DNA of 64,000 nt from Adiantum capillus-veneris (GCA_014529385.2 CM043944.1:72593884-72657883), one strand, 5' to 3'. Positions 32,401-45,036 are shown, counted from the stretch's first letter. The notes: a model not told the origin generated them from the sequence alone. Numbers and translations: made by a program.

Positions 32401-35400
32401 GACATAGGGCACCCTATGATCCTATGGAAGTAGGGCCATAGGATCTTCAGAAGAAACATAGGGAACCCTATGGCCCTTCAGGTTGTTCATTCCTACCCTG
32501 TGGCCCTTCCGCCACAAGGTCTCAAGATGGGACATATAGCACTCTTTGATCCTATGGCCCTAGGCTCCTTATGTTCCTTTTGGAGATCATATGGATCTAG
32601 TGCCATACGATCTCTAAAAGGAACATAGGGAACAAGATGGCCCTTGAGATTGTATCTTTTCCCCCTATTGTCCTTGGGGCACAAGGTCTCTAGATGGGAC
32701 ATAAGGCACCCTTTGATCCTATGGCCATAGGTTCCTTATGTTATTTTTGGAGATCCTATGTCCCTAGGACCATATGATCTCCAAAAGGAACATAGGGAAC
32801 CATATGGCCCTTGAGATTGTACATTCCCACCCTATGGCCCTTGGGCCACAAGGTCTCTAGATGGGACATAGGGCATTCTTTGATCCTTTGGCCCTAAGTT
32901 CCTTATGTTCCTTTTGGAGATCCTATGGCCCTAGTGCCATAGGATCCCCACAAGGAACATAGATAACCCTATGGCCTTTGAGATTGTACAGTGCCACCCT
33001 ATGGCCCTTGGGCCATAAGCTCTCTAGATGGGATAGAAGGCACCCTGTGATCCTATGGCCCTAGGGCCATATGTTCATTTTGGACATCCTATGGCCCTAG
33101 GGCCATAGGATCTTCAAAAGCAACATATGGAACCCTATGACCTTTGGGATAGTACATTCCTACCCTATGGCCCTTGGGCCACAAGGTCTCAAGATGGGAC
33201 ATATGGCACCTTTTGATCCTATTGCCCTAGGTTCCTTATGTTTCTTTTGGAGATCCTATGGCCCTAGTGTCATAGGATCTCCAAAATGAACATATGACGC
33301 TAGGGCCATAGGATCATAGGGTGCCTTGTCTCCCATCTAGACAGCTTATGGCCCAAGGGCCATAAGGTGGCACTGTACAATATCAAAGGCCATAGGGTTC
33401 TCTATGTTCCTTGTGGGGATCCTATGGCACTAGGGCCATAGGATCTCCAAAAGGAACATAAGGAACTTAGGTCCAAAGGATCAAAGAATGCCCTATGTCC
33501 CATCTAGATACCTTGTGTCCCAAGGGCCATAGGGTGGGAATGTACAATCTCAAGGGCCATTTGGTTCCCTATGTTCCTTTTGGAGATCCTTTGGCCCTAG
33601 GGCCATAGGATCTCCAAAAGGAACATAAGGAACCTATGGACATAGGATCAAAGGGTGTCTTATGTCCCATCTAGAGACCTTGTGTCCCAAGGGAAATAGG
33701 GGGGAAAGGTACAATCTCAAGGGCCATATTGTTCCCTATGTTCCTTTTTGAGATCCTATGGCACTAGATCCATATGATCTCCAAAAGGAACATAAGGAGC
33801 CTAGGGCCATAGGATCAAAGAGTGCTATATGTCCCATCTTGAGACCTTCTGGCCCAAGGGCCATAGGGTAGGAATGAACAACCTCAAGGGCCATAGGGTT
33901 CCCTATGTTCCTTCTGAAGATCCTATGGCCCTGCTGCCATAGGATCATAGGGTGCCGTATCTCCCATATACAGATCTTATGGCCCAAGGGCCATAGGGTG
34001 GCAATGAACAATCTGAAAGTCCATAGGGATCCCTATGTTACTTATGGGAGTATCCTATCGCACTAGGGGCACAAGGTCTCCATATGGGACATAGGGATTC
34101 CTATGGCCCTTGAGATTGTACATTCTCACCCTATGGCCCTTGGGCCACAAGGTCTCCATATGGGACATAGGGCACCCTTTGATCCTATCACCCTAGGTTC
34201 CTTATGTTCCTTTTGGAGATCTTATGGCCCTAGGGCCATAGGATCACCAAAAGGAAGATACAAAACCCTATGGAGCTTGGAATTCTGCATTCCTACCCTA
34301 TGACCCTTGGCCCACAAGATCTCTAGATGGGACATAGGGCACCCTGTGATCCTATGGCAGTAGGGCCATATGTTCCTTTTGGAGATCTTATGGCCCTAGG
34401 GCCATAGGATCTTTAGAAGGAACATAGGGAACCCTTTTGCCCTTGAGATTTTACAATCGTACCCTAGGACCCTTGGGCCACAACGTCTGAAGATGGGACA
34501 TATAGCACCCTTTGATCCTATGGCCCTAGGTTCCTTATGTTCCTTTTGGAGATCCTATGGATCTAGTTCCATAGAATCTTCAAAAGGAACATAGGGAACC
34601 CTATGGCCCTTGAGATTGTACATTCCTACCCTATCACCCTGGGCCACAAGGTCTCTAGATGGAACATAGGGCACCCTTTGACCCTATGGCCCTTAGGCCA
34701 CAAGGTCTCCAGATGGGACATAGGACACCCTGTGATCCTATGGACCTAGGGACATACGATCTCCAAATGGAACTTAAGGAATCCTCTGGCCCTTGAGATT
34801 GTATATTGGCACCCTAGGGACAAAAGGAATTATGATGATATATAGGGCATTCTTTGATCCTATTTCCCTAGGACCGTATGTTCCTTTTGGGGATCATATG
34901 GCCCTAGTTCCATAGAATCTCTAAACGGACCAAATGGAAGCCTATGGATCTCGAGATTGTACATTGCCACCCTATGGCCCTTTGGCCAGAGGGTCTTCAA
35001 AAGGAACATAGGGCACCCTATGACCCTAAGTCCATAGGGTCTCACATCATACTCAAGGGCATCCTAGGGACCAAGGGTGGTCATAACGAGCATGGGGAAC
35101 CCCATGGTGCACATTAACAGGCAACATGGCAGCCCCATGTCCCTAGGGCCATAAGATCTCCAAAAGGAACATAGGGAACCCTATGGCCCTTGAGAATGCA
35201 CATTGCCACCCTATGACCCTAGGGCCACAAGATCTCCAGGTGGGATATAGGGATCCCTGTGGTCCTATGGCCCTAGGAAACCACATTTTCCCTTTTGGAG
35301 ATCCTGTGGCCCTATGGCCATAAGATCTCCAAAAAGAACATAGGGAGACGTATGGACCTTGAGAGTGTAAATTGCCACAATGGCCCTTGGGCCACATGGT

Positions 35401-36990
35401 CTTTAGATGGGACATAGGGCACCCTATGACACTAAGGCCATAGGGTCTCACATCATACTAGAGGGCATCCAAGGGCCCAAGGGTGGCCTAGGTACATAGG
35501 GTACCCCATGGTGCATATTAACGGGCACCATGGCAGCCCCATGCACCTAGGGCTCTAGGGCCATAGGATCTCCAAAAGTAACATAGGGAATCATATGGCC
35601 CTTGAGATTGTACATTGACACCCTATGGCCCTTGAGCCATAGGGTCTTCAGATGGAATGTAGGGCACCTTGTGACCGTAGGGAACATAGAGAATCCTATG
35701 GCCCTTGAGATTGTAAATTTTCACCCTATGGCCATTGGGACACAAGGTCTCTAGATGGGACATAGGGCATCCAAGGGCCCGAGGGTGGCCTAGGTACATA
35801 GGGTACCCCATGGTGCATATTAACGGGCACCATTGCATCCCCAAGCACCTAGGACTCTAGGGCCATAGGATCTCCAAAAGGAACATAGGGAATCATATGG
35901 CCCTTGCGATTGTACATTGCCACCCTATGGCACTTGGGCCATACAGTCTTCAAATGGAACGTAGGGCACCTTGTGACCCTAGGGAACATAGGGAATCCTA
36001 CTGCCCTTCAGATTGTACATTGTCACCCTATGGCGCTTGGGCCACAACGTCTCTAGATGCGACATAGGGCACCCTGTGATCTTATGGCTCTACCTCCATA
36101 GGATCTCCAAAAAAAACATATGGAACCCTATGGCCCTTGAGATTGTACATTGCCACCCTATGGCCCTTGGGCAAATAGTTCTCAAGACATAAGGAACCCT
36201 ATGGCCCTTCAGATTGTACATTCACAAACTATGGCCCTTGGGCCACAAGGTCTCCAGATGAGAACCCTATGGCCCTAGGTTCCTTATGTTCCTTTTGGAG
36301 ATCCTATGGTAGTAGGGCCATAGGAACTCCAAGAGGAACACATGGAACCTTATGGCCCTTGAGATTGTACATTCCCACACTATGGCCCTTGGGCCACAAC
36401 GTCTCCAATAGGTCACCCTTTGATTCAAGGACCCTAGGTTCTTTATGTTCCTTTTGGAGATTCTATGGCCCTAGTGGCACCCTATCTCCAAAATTAACAT
36501 AGGGAACCCTATGGCCCTTGAGATTGTACATTGCCACCCTAAGGCCCTTGGGCCACAAGGTCTTTGGATCTGACATAGAGAACCATGTGATCCTATGTCC
36601 CTATGGCCATATATTTGTTTTGGAGATCCTATGGCCCTCGGGCCATAGGATCTTCAATAAGAACATAGGGAACCCTATGAGCCTTGAGATTGTACATTGG
36701 CACCCTATGGCCAGATGGGACATTGGTCACCCTATAGTACAATGTGAGACCACCCTATGGCCTTATGGTCATAGGGTGCATTAGGGTCATATGTTACTCT
36801 TTAGTATGAGGTGAAACCCTTATGGCCATAGGGTGCCCTATGGCCATAGGTTACCCTCTAGTATGAGATGAGATCCTATGGCCTTATGGCCATAGGGTGC
36901 TTTAGGGCCATAGGTTGCCCTCTAGTATGAAGTGACACCCTATGGCCTTATGGACATATTGTGCCATGAGGCCATATGATTCCCCCTATT
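29440..36990. repeat. Main palindromic satellite, CTATGGCCCTAGGGCCATAG family
   Basis: About 7.5 kb of degenerate tandem monomers of roughly 135-160 bp. Recurring pieces in order are the palindrome CTATGGCCCTAGGGCCATAG, GATCTCCAAAAGGAACATAG, GGAACCCTATGGCCCTTGAG, ATTGTACATTGCCACCCTAT, GGCCCTTGGGCCACAAGGTC and TCCAGATGGGACATAGGGCA. The central palindrome is perfect in many copies and half-sites occur several times per monomer. GATC sites are frequent next to it. Monomers between 36700 and 36990 are a diverged short form. Open frames within it are by-products. Confidence 0.95.
32300..34060. repeat. Large inverted duplication inside the satellite
   Basis: Monomers from about 33302 to 34060 read in the opposite orientation and match, in reverse order, those from about 33073 back to 32300. 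Private variants are shared, for example a monomer with GTACAGTGCCACC and CTCTAGATGGGATAG mirrored by CATCTAGACAGCTTATGGCC and GGTGGCACTGTAC. Arms are about 760 bp with a spacer of about 228 bp. Confidence 0.75.
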
Positions 36991-37059
36991 ATGATGTAAG
37001 ACCGGATGGCCATAAAGTGTGCCTATGTAGCCACACCCTGTCTGCCCTTCGAAAGATTC

Positions 37060-38211
37060 TATGTCTAGTTTTATTTTAGTGACTACAAATGAATTTTAAG
37101 AAAATATATTACACCATATCTTACAAACACATATAGTGTACACTTTCTTTCCCACCTTTTTGCCTCATTTTTTTCCCCATCCTCCTACAATTGAACCCTA
37201 ATCCATCCTCCTACAACAGTGCGCTCTACTCGGCCTCTTACAACGTGTACCCAACTCCCCACAACCCAATTACAGGTATCCATAGTTTCAGCATTTTCTG
37301 TAGTTATTGTTTTTTGTATTTGCAAGTTTATAATTTTTTTGTAATTAGAGATTTTTGCAGTTAGAGTTTCACAGTTTTACAGTTTTAGGTCGCTTATGAG
37401 GAGTTTTCTGTTTTATAGATTTAGGTCCCTAATAAGAGTTTTTTTGTTTTACAAGTTTAGGTCCCTAATTAGTGTTTTCTATTTTACATTTTTAGGTCTC
37501 TAATTAGAGTATTTTGTATGACAGTTTTAGATCTCTAATTAGATTTTTCTGTTTTATACTTCTACAGTCTGCAGTTTTACAATTTTAGAGATGTAATTAA
37601 TGATTTTTGTTTATTGTTTTAGAGAGAGATGATTTACAACTTAACTAAAACGTAATTAGATTAAAAACAATTAAAACCGAATTAAGCAAAAAGATTAGGG
37701 TTTCTACAGGTTATCTATGAGTAAATTTGTGTTTGATGAAGAGAGACTGCAGCAGTAGCAAGTAGTCACTTAGGTGTGTTGAAGCCGTGGCGATGATGGT
37801 AACAGATCTGTGTTTGGGAGGTCGCAGCAATCCTTCAGTTGAAATTTGTGGCAATGGCTTCGTGTAGATGTGTGCGCATCGCAACGATGGCATAGAATTG
37901 TATGCGTAGGGAGAGAGAGATAGAGAAAGACAAGGTCTGTGCAGGTTTCTGTGTAGGTTTCGAGCAAGAAACGAGAGAGAGAAAGAGAGCGACATCGTGA
38001 AAAAATTTGTGGTAGAGAGAGAAAGAGAGAGATAAGGTTACTTAGGTTAGGTTAGAAATTCAAAATTCAAATTTTGAATTTAGGGGTTGTTCTCACGGGG
38101 TTGCAGTAGATATTACTAGAGTTCTAGGCTTTGTGTGAAAATGAGACATAGCTCATTGTCTCCAAAATTGAAAGAGCTTTTCAGGAAAAAAAAAGAGTAT
38201 GGAAAAAAAAA
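37060..38211. other. A/T-rich non-coding stretch
   Basis: No convincing gene. It includes the 36-bp tandem repeat listed separately and an AG-rich patch at 37905-38030. A short self-complementary stretch (TTCAAAATTCAAATTTTGAA) lies near 38060. The minus-strand open frames at 37711-37995 are low-complexity Ser/Leu-rich and not supported. Confidence 0.4.
37385..37562. repeat. 35-36 bp tandem repeat, five copies
   Basis: Copies begin at about 37385, 37421, 37457, 37492 and 37527 with TTAGGTCNCTAATNAGAG and then a TTTTCTGTTTTA-like T-rich half. They are diverged but regularly spaced. Confidence 0.8.
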
Positions 38212-38361
38212 GTTGGTGCAAGGCTTTGTCAATGTCCATATCTTTGTAGTACGAGTGAAACGACACCCATGAAGCAAAATTTGACTCCAGAATCAAAATT
38301 TGCATAGTTAAAAATACACTAAAAATAACTAAAAATTTTAAAAATTATCCCAAAAATTGTG
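38212..38361 (+). repeat. Direct repeat, right copy (pair at 28571-28718)
   Basis: Same 148-150 bp sequence and orientation as the left copy. Here it continues into A/T-rich sequence to about 38540, whereas the left copy stops at the ParB-like fragment. Confidence 0.85.
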
Positions 38362-38589
38362 CGTTATTTTTTTGTCCAATATCAATAAGTGTATTTGAAA
38401 ACCCATTATAACAAAGTTTGCGCAGCGTAAACTTTTTTTTATAATTATTTTGAAAGAAAAAAAAATATTATTTATATTTGAATGTGACATGAAAATGCTT
38501 CGCTTTTTTATTTATGCCACTTGTGGATATTGTTACGTATCCCTTAAATGGCCGAAATTATTATGAAGACACCTCAGCCACCCCCTGGC

Positions 38590-39086
38590 CCACACCTCAG
38601 GGTGGCAATGTTGGAGGTCAAGGATCAAAGCGTGCACTCGGTTCCATTTGGAAATCCTATGTCCTAGGGTTTTATTCTTCTATCTTGTGATATCCTTGTG
38701 GTTCTATGGTGGCAATGTGAAATCTTGTGGACCTAGGGCCATAGGGTGGCAATGTATAAGCTCAAGAGCCATAACTTGGCCTATATTCCATTTGGAAATC
38801 CTATGGCCCTAGGGTCATGGGGTGACAATTGATAAGCTCCAATACATAGCCCTATGTTCCAGTTGGAGATCCTATGGCCCTAGGGTCACGACAATGTATA
38901 GGCTCAAGAGCCATACGTTTCCCTATGTTCTAGTTGAAGATCCTATGGACCTAGGGTCATGGGGTGGAAATATGTAACCTCAAGGGTCATAGGGTGCCAC
39001 ATGTCCCATATGGAGATCCTATGGCCCTAGGGCCATGGCTGCATTGGCATCTTGGCCACCCTTAAACCCACACCCTTGAGCTTAGG
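38590..39086. repeat. Satellite related to the CTATGGCC family, long-monomer form
   Basis: Contains ATCCTATGGCCCTAGGGTCA, GGTGGCAATGTATAAGCTCA and ACCCACACCCTTGAGCTTAG, the same monomer type as 62.6-64 kb. It ends with TAGG (39083-39086), which is the target-site copy of the Ty3 element that follows. Confidence 0.9.
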
Positions 39087-39484
39087 TGTAATGGAATTTG
39101 CCTATTCAATTTGAGAGTAGCGGAATTTAATGAGAGTACTTTCAAGAAATGATTTTGTGAGCATAGCGGGTAGACATAATTGAAGATAGCAACATAATTA
39201 TAGCAATTAGTTAACTTGGCATGGACAATACTTTTGCAAGAGAGAGAATTTAGAGAACATGACAACAATTGAGGACCGGATTTATGTGGAGCCGGTCCTC
39301 AACAGTTGTCATGTTCTCTAAATTCTCTCTCTTGCAAAAGTATTGTCCATGCCAAGTTAACTAATTGCTATAATTATGTTGCTATCTTCAATTATGTCTA
39401 CCCGCTATGCTCACAAAATCATTTCTTGAAAGTACTCTCATTAAATTCCGCTACTCTCAAATTGAATAGGCAAATTCCATTACA
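39087..39484. repeat. Palindromic left LTR end (193-bp inverted arms)
   Basis: Arms 39087-39279 and 39292-39484 are inverted copies with only a few mismatches, separated by the 12-nt loop ATTTATGTGGAG. The right arm is the normal LTR 3' end (...CCATTACA) next to the primer site. The left arm is the same sequence reversed, so the element starts TGTAATGG. The 3' LTR has the matching region at about 46545-46756, where GGACC and GGTCC lie close together and could fold back. Confidence 0.9.
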
Positions 39485-39485
39485 T

Positions 39486-39498
39486 TGGTATCAGAGCA
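39486..39498 (+). other. Primer binding site (initiator Met tRNA)
   Basis: TGGTATCAGAGCA follows the LTR end by one base. TGGTATCAGAGC is the standard plant retroelement sequence complementary to the 3' end of initiator tRNA-Met, which primes minus-strand DNA synthesis. Confidence 0.85.
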
Positions 39499-39898
39499 TT
39501 TGGTTTCTCTTTTCTTGCTTTAGAAGATAGGTCCTTAAGTAGCCTATAAATGGTTGATGTTGTTGATTATAATAGAGTAAGTGGAACTGGGATCTAATAT
39601 CAGTTTTGTTAAGCCCACTATGTGGGGGATGGTGCACACCTCGGGAGCTTTGGACTTAATAATGGACTCTTTTTAGACTTGCCTACGGCTTTACCATTAT
39701 TGAGCCATAAGAAGTTCGAAAGAAGCTAGCCCTTGGCAACTCTGCTATGTTAGACCTACTCCTCTACTCTCTATAATTAACCACTTTGAGCTGTGGGTGT
39801 AGATACTTAAGAGCCGATTTTCAAAGGCTAAGAGGAGTGGCAACTAAAGTTTTGAACTGCCAAAGCATACACTAAGTATAAACATAAATTTTGTTAAC

Positions 39899-41922
39899 AT
39901 GGCTGACAATAATCAAGAGAGTAGAATGAACATTGATAACTTTGATTTTTCACATGAAGGTGCTAATGATGATGCTCCCATGTTTGTGAATTATCTCATC
40001 GCTAGGTTGCAGCAAGCTATGGGCAACCTTGCTTTGCAAGCCGAAGTTACTCAACAACTTCGTGCTTATGGAATTTCCCTTCCTTTCCGAGAGGAGAGAG
40101 AGCTTAGGAGGCCTCTTGAAGAGACCCCAAAAGAAGACTCTCTCCCATTCGAGAGGAGGAATCCAAAGAGAAAGAAAGCAATGAAAGTCTAAGTTCTTCT
40201 GAAGAGGTGGCTCCACGAAGACGGCGGTCTAGACGATCGCCTACTCCTCCCAAGAGGAAAAGAGCAACCTATAGTCCTTCTCCTCATCACTCTGAAAGGC
40301 AAGAGAGGAAACAAAGGAAGAAAAGGGCTAGGAAGAGGTCACCCTCTTCTCCTTCTTCTTCACCTTCCTCCTCTTTCGATGAAAGTTATGGCTATTCTCC
40401 TAGAGAATACAAGAGGGGAGGACATCGCAAATCATTTCGTGCATGGAGAAGGTTACAAAAGCTAAAGAAGTTCAAGGAGGGAGGAAAGAGTATCTCTTTT
40501 CTCACCTACGATGGCACCTTTGGTGCTACCGACAAAGTGTTGGCCTTCATCCAGCAATTTGATGTGGCCTTTGGGGACGAGGGCTTCACAGAGTCCTCCA
40601 AGCTACGCCATGTAGCTATGCACTTCCAAAAATCAGCTCATCAATGGTGGGCTAGCCTTCGTGGCAATGGAGAAGCCCCAAAGACATGGAAAACTCTACG
40701 AGTTTCCATCATGAAGCAATTTATTCCAAGTGATACTAAAGATAAAGTTCTTACCGAATGGCGGGGCTTGAAGCTTCTCTCTCATGAGTTTATCAACAAG
40801 TATGTAGACAAGTTTTGGGATTTACATCTCAAAGCTACTGTCTTTCAAAAGATAGACTTTGCCGAGCAAAGACAACAATTCTGTGCGGGATTACCTGAAG
40901 AGATGGCCGAATACATCAACTCTCAACGGCCTGGTACTATTACCGAAGTAATCCATCACACCATGGTTGCTTCACGCATCAATTTCCATCAAGGGGCTAG
41001 ACGTAATGTCAAGCCCATGGAAAACAAAGATAAAAATTATGCAAAGGGGAAATCCAATGCACAAAATAATTCCCAAGGCACTTCCAACAACAACAATCGG
41101 TCCAAGGAGAAGGGAGTTTACAAAGGTAAAAACAAACTCTCTCCTGAAGATCTTGAAGCTTTTCGCAAGGACCATAAATGTTTCAAGTGTGGGGAGCAAG
41201 GACATGGCTATCGTTCTTGCCCCAAGAAGAATACTCGCAATGAGACTCCTAGGGCTTCCACCATCGAAGCTCCAAAAGAGGATGCTCATTGCAAAGGATC
41301 ATCACTCTCCTATGCTTGGAGAAAGGTAAGAGAGCATGATGCCTTCATCTTGTTTGACCCTGGCTCTACTCTCAACTTCATATCAATAGAGTTGGCCACC
41401 AAGTTGGGCATTCAAGCTTTTGAGATGGGAGATATAGTAATAGCTGATGCATCTTTCAAGGGACAACAAGCCTCCGTTACTCCCTTGATTGGGAAGTTGA
41501 GGCTTCATGTCCAAAGCTATGTCGACAAAGAAGACTTCTTCATCTCTCCTCTCCAACATCAGGATGTTATCCTAGGGGCACCATGGTTTGATCGCATGGC
41601 TACCAACATGAAGTTCCCTGAAAGGAGAATTTACTTCACCTACAGGGGAAAGAACATGTATATAGATGCTAGTGAGCGTGGTCGCACTATTCCACTTGTA
41701 AATCCTCTTTCTTTTGATAAATCAATGAAGAGCTCAGTTTCTGCGTACATGATTTATGTCAAAGAGTCTGTAAAAGCTAATAATGTTTCATCAAATGAAA
41801 ATGATAGGAATCAAGAAGAGTTAGACTTGTCTACTTTTCTAAAAGGATTCCAAGATGTGTTCATCGATGATATCCCTATGTACCTACCTCCAAAACAAGG
41901 GGATGATGACCATCGTATTTAG
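39899..41922 (+). pseudogene. Gag-protease of the chromodomain Ty3 element
   Basis: The start ATG at 39899 opens MADNNQESRM. A one-base shift near 40160 puts the rest into the frame that is open from about 40207. A Ser/Arg-rich stretch is followed by the capsid region (SAHQWWASLRG, WRGLKLLSHEF, FCAGLPEEM), then CFKCGEQGHGYRSCP, a CX2CX4HX4C zinc knuckle near residue 320. The retropepsin motif is LFDPGSTLNFIS. TAG 41920-41922 ends this part; the next codons continue the same frame into the reverse transcriptase linker, so the stop replaces a sense codon (Gln or Glu fits). Gag packages element RNA and the protease cuts the polyprotein. Confidence 0.85.
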
Positions 41923-44676
41923 CTCCTTCCAGGAAGCTCACCGCCTAACAAACCTCCTTATCGAGTCTCACAAGCTCAACAAGAGGAGATTATGAGGCAA
42001 GTACAGGAATTGGTAGACAAAGGGATGGTGAGTCCTAGTTCCTCTTCCTTTTGTTCTCCAGTCCTTTTAGGGCAATAGAAAGATGGTACATACCGTATGT
42101 GTGTGGACTATCGAGCACTAAACCATATCACTATCAAAAACAGATTTCTCGTGCCTCGGGTAGAAGATCTGTTTGATAAGCTACAAGGCTCTACCTACTT
42201 CAATAGGATTGACTTTAAGAGTGGCTATCATCAAATAAGGATAGTGGATGAAGATATCCTAAAGACCACGTTTCGCACAACATTTGGTCTTTATGAATAT
42301 CTAGTCATGCCTTTTGGCTTGACTAATGCACCAGCTACTTTCAATCGTCTCATGGAGAAAATTTTTAGACCATATCGTAAATTCACTGGAGTGTTCTTTG
42401 ATGATATCATCATCTACTCCAAATCTTTGGAGGAACATAAGCAACATCTCCAAGTGATTTTTCAAGACTTGAGGGAAAACAAACTTTTTCTCAACCAAAA
42501 GAAAAGTGAATTCTTCCTTCAAGAGATTCAATATCTAGGTCATATTATCTCTCACGATGGTATTCGTATGGATCCATCAAAGTTAGAGGTAATAAAATCA
42601 TGGCCTAACCCAAGGAATCTACATGAGCTAAGAAGATTTATTGGTATGTGTGCATACTATAGACGCTTCATAGCAAAATTCTCTCAAGTAGCAGGACCAC
42701 TACACGACTTAACAAAGAAGAACGTTAAGTTTGTATGGACTACTAAGGAGCAAAATGCTTTTGAAAAACTCAAAGAGAAGCTTACTTCTCAACCAGTCCT
42801 CGTGCTTCCGGATCTCTCAAAACCATTTGAGGTCCAATGTGATGCTTGTGGTGATTGCCTTGGAGCGGTTTTGCTTCAGGAAGGGCATGCCATAGCATAT
42901 GAGAGCCGAAGGCTCAATAGTGATGAACGAGTCTTGGGCATTTATGAGAAAGAGCTTTTAGCTGTTCTACATGCCCTAGATACATGGAAGCACTACCTAT
43001 TGGGGACTCCATTTATCCTACGAACCGACCACCAAAGTCTCAAGTATTTCATGACGCAAACCAAACTTTCCGACAAACAAACGTGGTGGGCAAATTTTCT
43101 TTCGCAATTTAATTTCCATATTTCTCACATAGCTGGTAAGCACAATCAAGTTGCCGATGCACTTTCACGACGACCAAAAGTTAATGCGGTGTCTATAGCT
43201 ACTCACAATGATCTATCCTCTATGATAGATGAGTATGCTACTGACCCTGACTTTAGAGACATAATGTCAACCCTTGCTTTGGGAAAGAAAGAGGAACCAT
43301 TCACCTTGCAGGATGGTTATCTTCTCCACGGCAATAGGCTATGTGTTACCCATTCCCTTCGTGAGAAGGTTATGTATGAATCCCATGCTCCTCCATATGC
43401 AGAGCATAGAGGTATTCAACCTACTCTCCGAGGAGTAGAGACGTATTTCTATTGGCCTACCATGAAAGTGGACATACAACAGTATGTTTCAAAATGTGTA
43501 GTATGCCAAAAGACCAAGTATGATAGAGGGAAGCAACCTGGATTACTCCATCCATTGCCTATTCCAAATTCACCATGGGAGAGTATATCCATGGATTTCA
43601 TCTTTGGATTACCGAAGTCTATCCATGGGAATATAGGAATATGGACAATAGTCGACAGGTTTAGCAAGCAAGCACATTTTATTCCTGTCAAAAAGACTAT
43701 TAAGGCACATCAAATGGCAACTCTCTTCATATCTCAGATTTTCAAGCACCATGGATTACCCACATCCATCATGTCAGATAGAGATCCTAGAATGACCAAT
43801 AATTTTTGGAAAGGTCTCTTTGAAAATCTAGGAACAAGATTGAATTTCTCTTCGGCCTATCACCCACAAACGGATGGCCAAAGTGAGATAGCCAATCTTA
43901 TGATACTCGATCTACTCAAGACTTATGTTATCGAAGTAGATCAACGCTCACAATGGGAAAAGTATTTACCTCTAGTAGAGTATGCCTACAATAATACTGT
44001 ACATACTTCTACAGGGAAAGCACCTTTCGAGATCATAGAGGGAAGACCTAAAAGTCCATTGCTACTCAAAGTACATGGGAAGATCTTCGCCGCCGATGAG
44101 TATAGCCGTGACCTACAAGAATCTTTTCAAAAGATTAGAGAGGCTATAGCCATCTCTCAACAAAGGCAAAAAGTTGCTGCTCATAAGCACAGAAGAGCCT
44201 TAATGTTCAAAGAAAATGATTGGGTCTTACTCAAGTTTCCTAAGGCTCGATTAAGGCAAACGACGGGCAAAAATCCTACGGGCCATCAAAAGTATTATGC
44301 TAAACTAGCAAAAAGATACTATGGTCCTTTCCAAATCTTGAAGCCCATCAATGAGACGGCTTATCAACTCAAGTTGCCCAACCATTGGCTTATACACAAT
44401 GCCTTTCATGTAAGCCTACTTAAGCCCTACAAAGGAGAGCCACCAGTTACTGAACCAATTATTGAAGACCCTCCCGAAGTTGAAGACCAAGAAGAGGTGC
44501 TACAACCCGAAGCTGTCCTTCGGCATGAAGACAAGGTACTACGACATGGTAAGATAATCCGACGGTATCTTATTAAGTTCAAAAATTATCCTTTTGAAGA
44601 TGCTAAATGGATGCAAGGAGTACAACTTAAGGATAGTATGAACCTTGTCAATGCTTACAATGCTACATTAGAGTAA
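41923..44676 (+). pseudogene. Pol (RT, RNase H, integrase, chromodomain) of the Ty3 element
   Basis: In frame with gag-protease but separated by TAG 41920-41922. A second TAG at 42076-42078 lies directly before KDGTYRMCVDYRALN. From there the frame is open to 44676. The reverse transcriptase has MPFGLTNAPATFN and the catalytic FFDDIIIYS. RNase H has CDACGDCLGAVLLQ and RTDHQSLKYF. The integrase has the HRGI...CVVCQ zinc finger and catalytic Asp (SMDFIFG), Asp (MSDRDPR) and Glu (GQSEIAN), then a GPF motif (RYYGPFQI). The C-terminal RRYLIKFKNYPFEDAKW segment is chromodomain-like, a feature of chromoviruses that can target heterochromatin; this fits its insertion in a satellite. Confidence 0.9.
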
Positions 44677-45036
44677 GCAAATGTACAACTCTCTTTTAAA
44701 TGACTCATGTTTTTGTCTTATAAGACTAATCCTCTTTTTAATTGTGCACAAATTTAACTAGTATGCATGCTTAGAATCATGTTTGTGATGACGACGTCTC
44801 TCAAACACCAAGTAGAATTTGTCACTCTACTTTGGGATAATGAAATGGACTAAAAAGCAGACATGCTTGCGGTAGCTATGTCTCCCAAGCACCAAATGGA
44901 TTAGTCATCCATCTTGGAAAGATTTTGTAGGGTAAAAAAGGGATCCTCTACCCACTAAGTACGATTGACTAATGACTAAGGCTTTATCTTTTCTACCTCA
45001 TAGTCGAGGACGACTATGATTTCAAGAGAGAGGTAA

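Noticed and set aside
29681-36784. Many 60-100 codon open frames on both strands
   Set aside because: They are repeated translations of satellite monomers in different frames, with no independent coding signal.
37711-37995. Minus-strand Ser/Leu-rich open frame
   Set aside because: Low complexity from an AG-rich tract, no conserved motif, no splice or promoter support.
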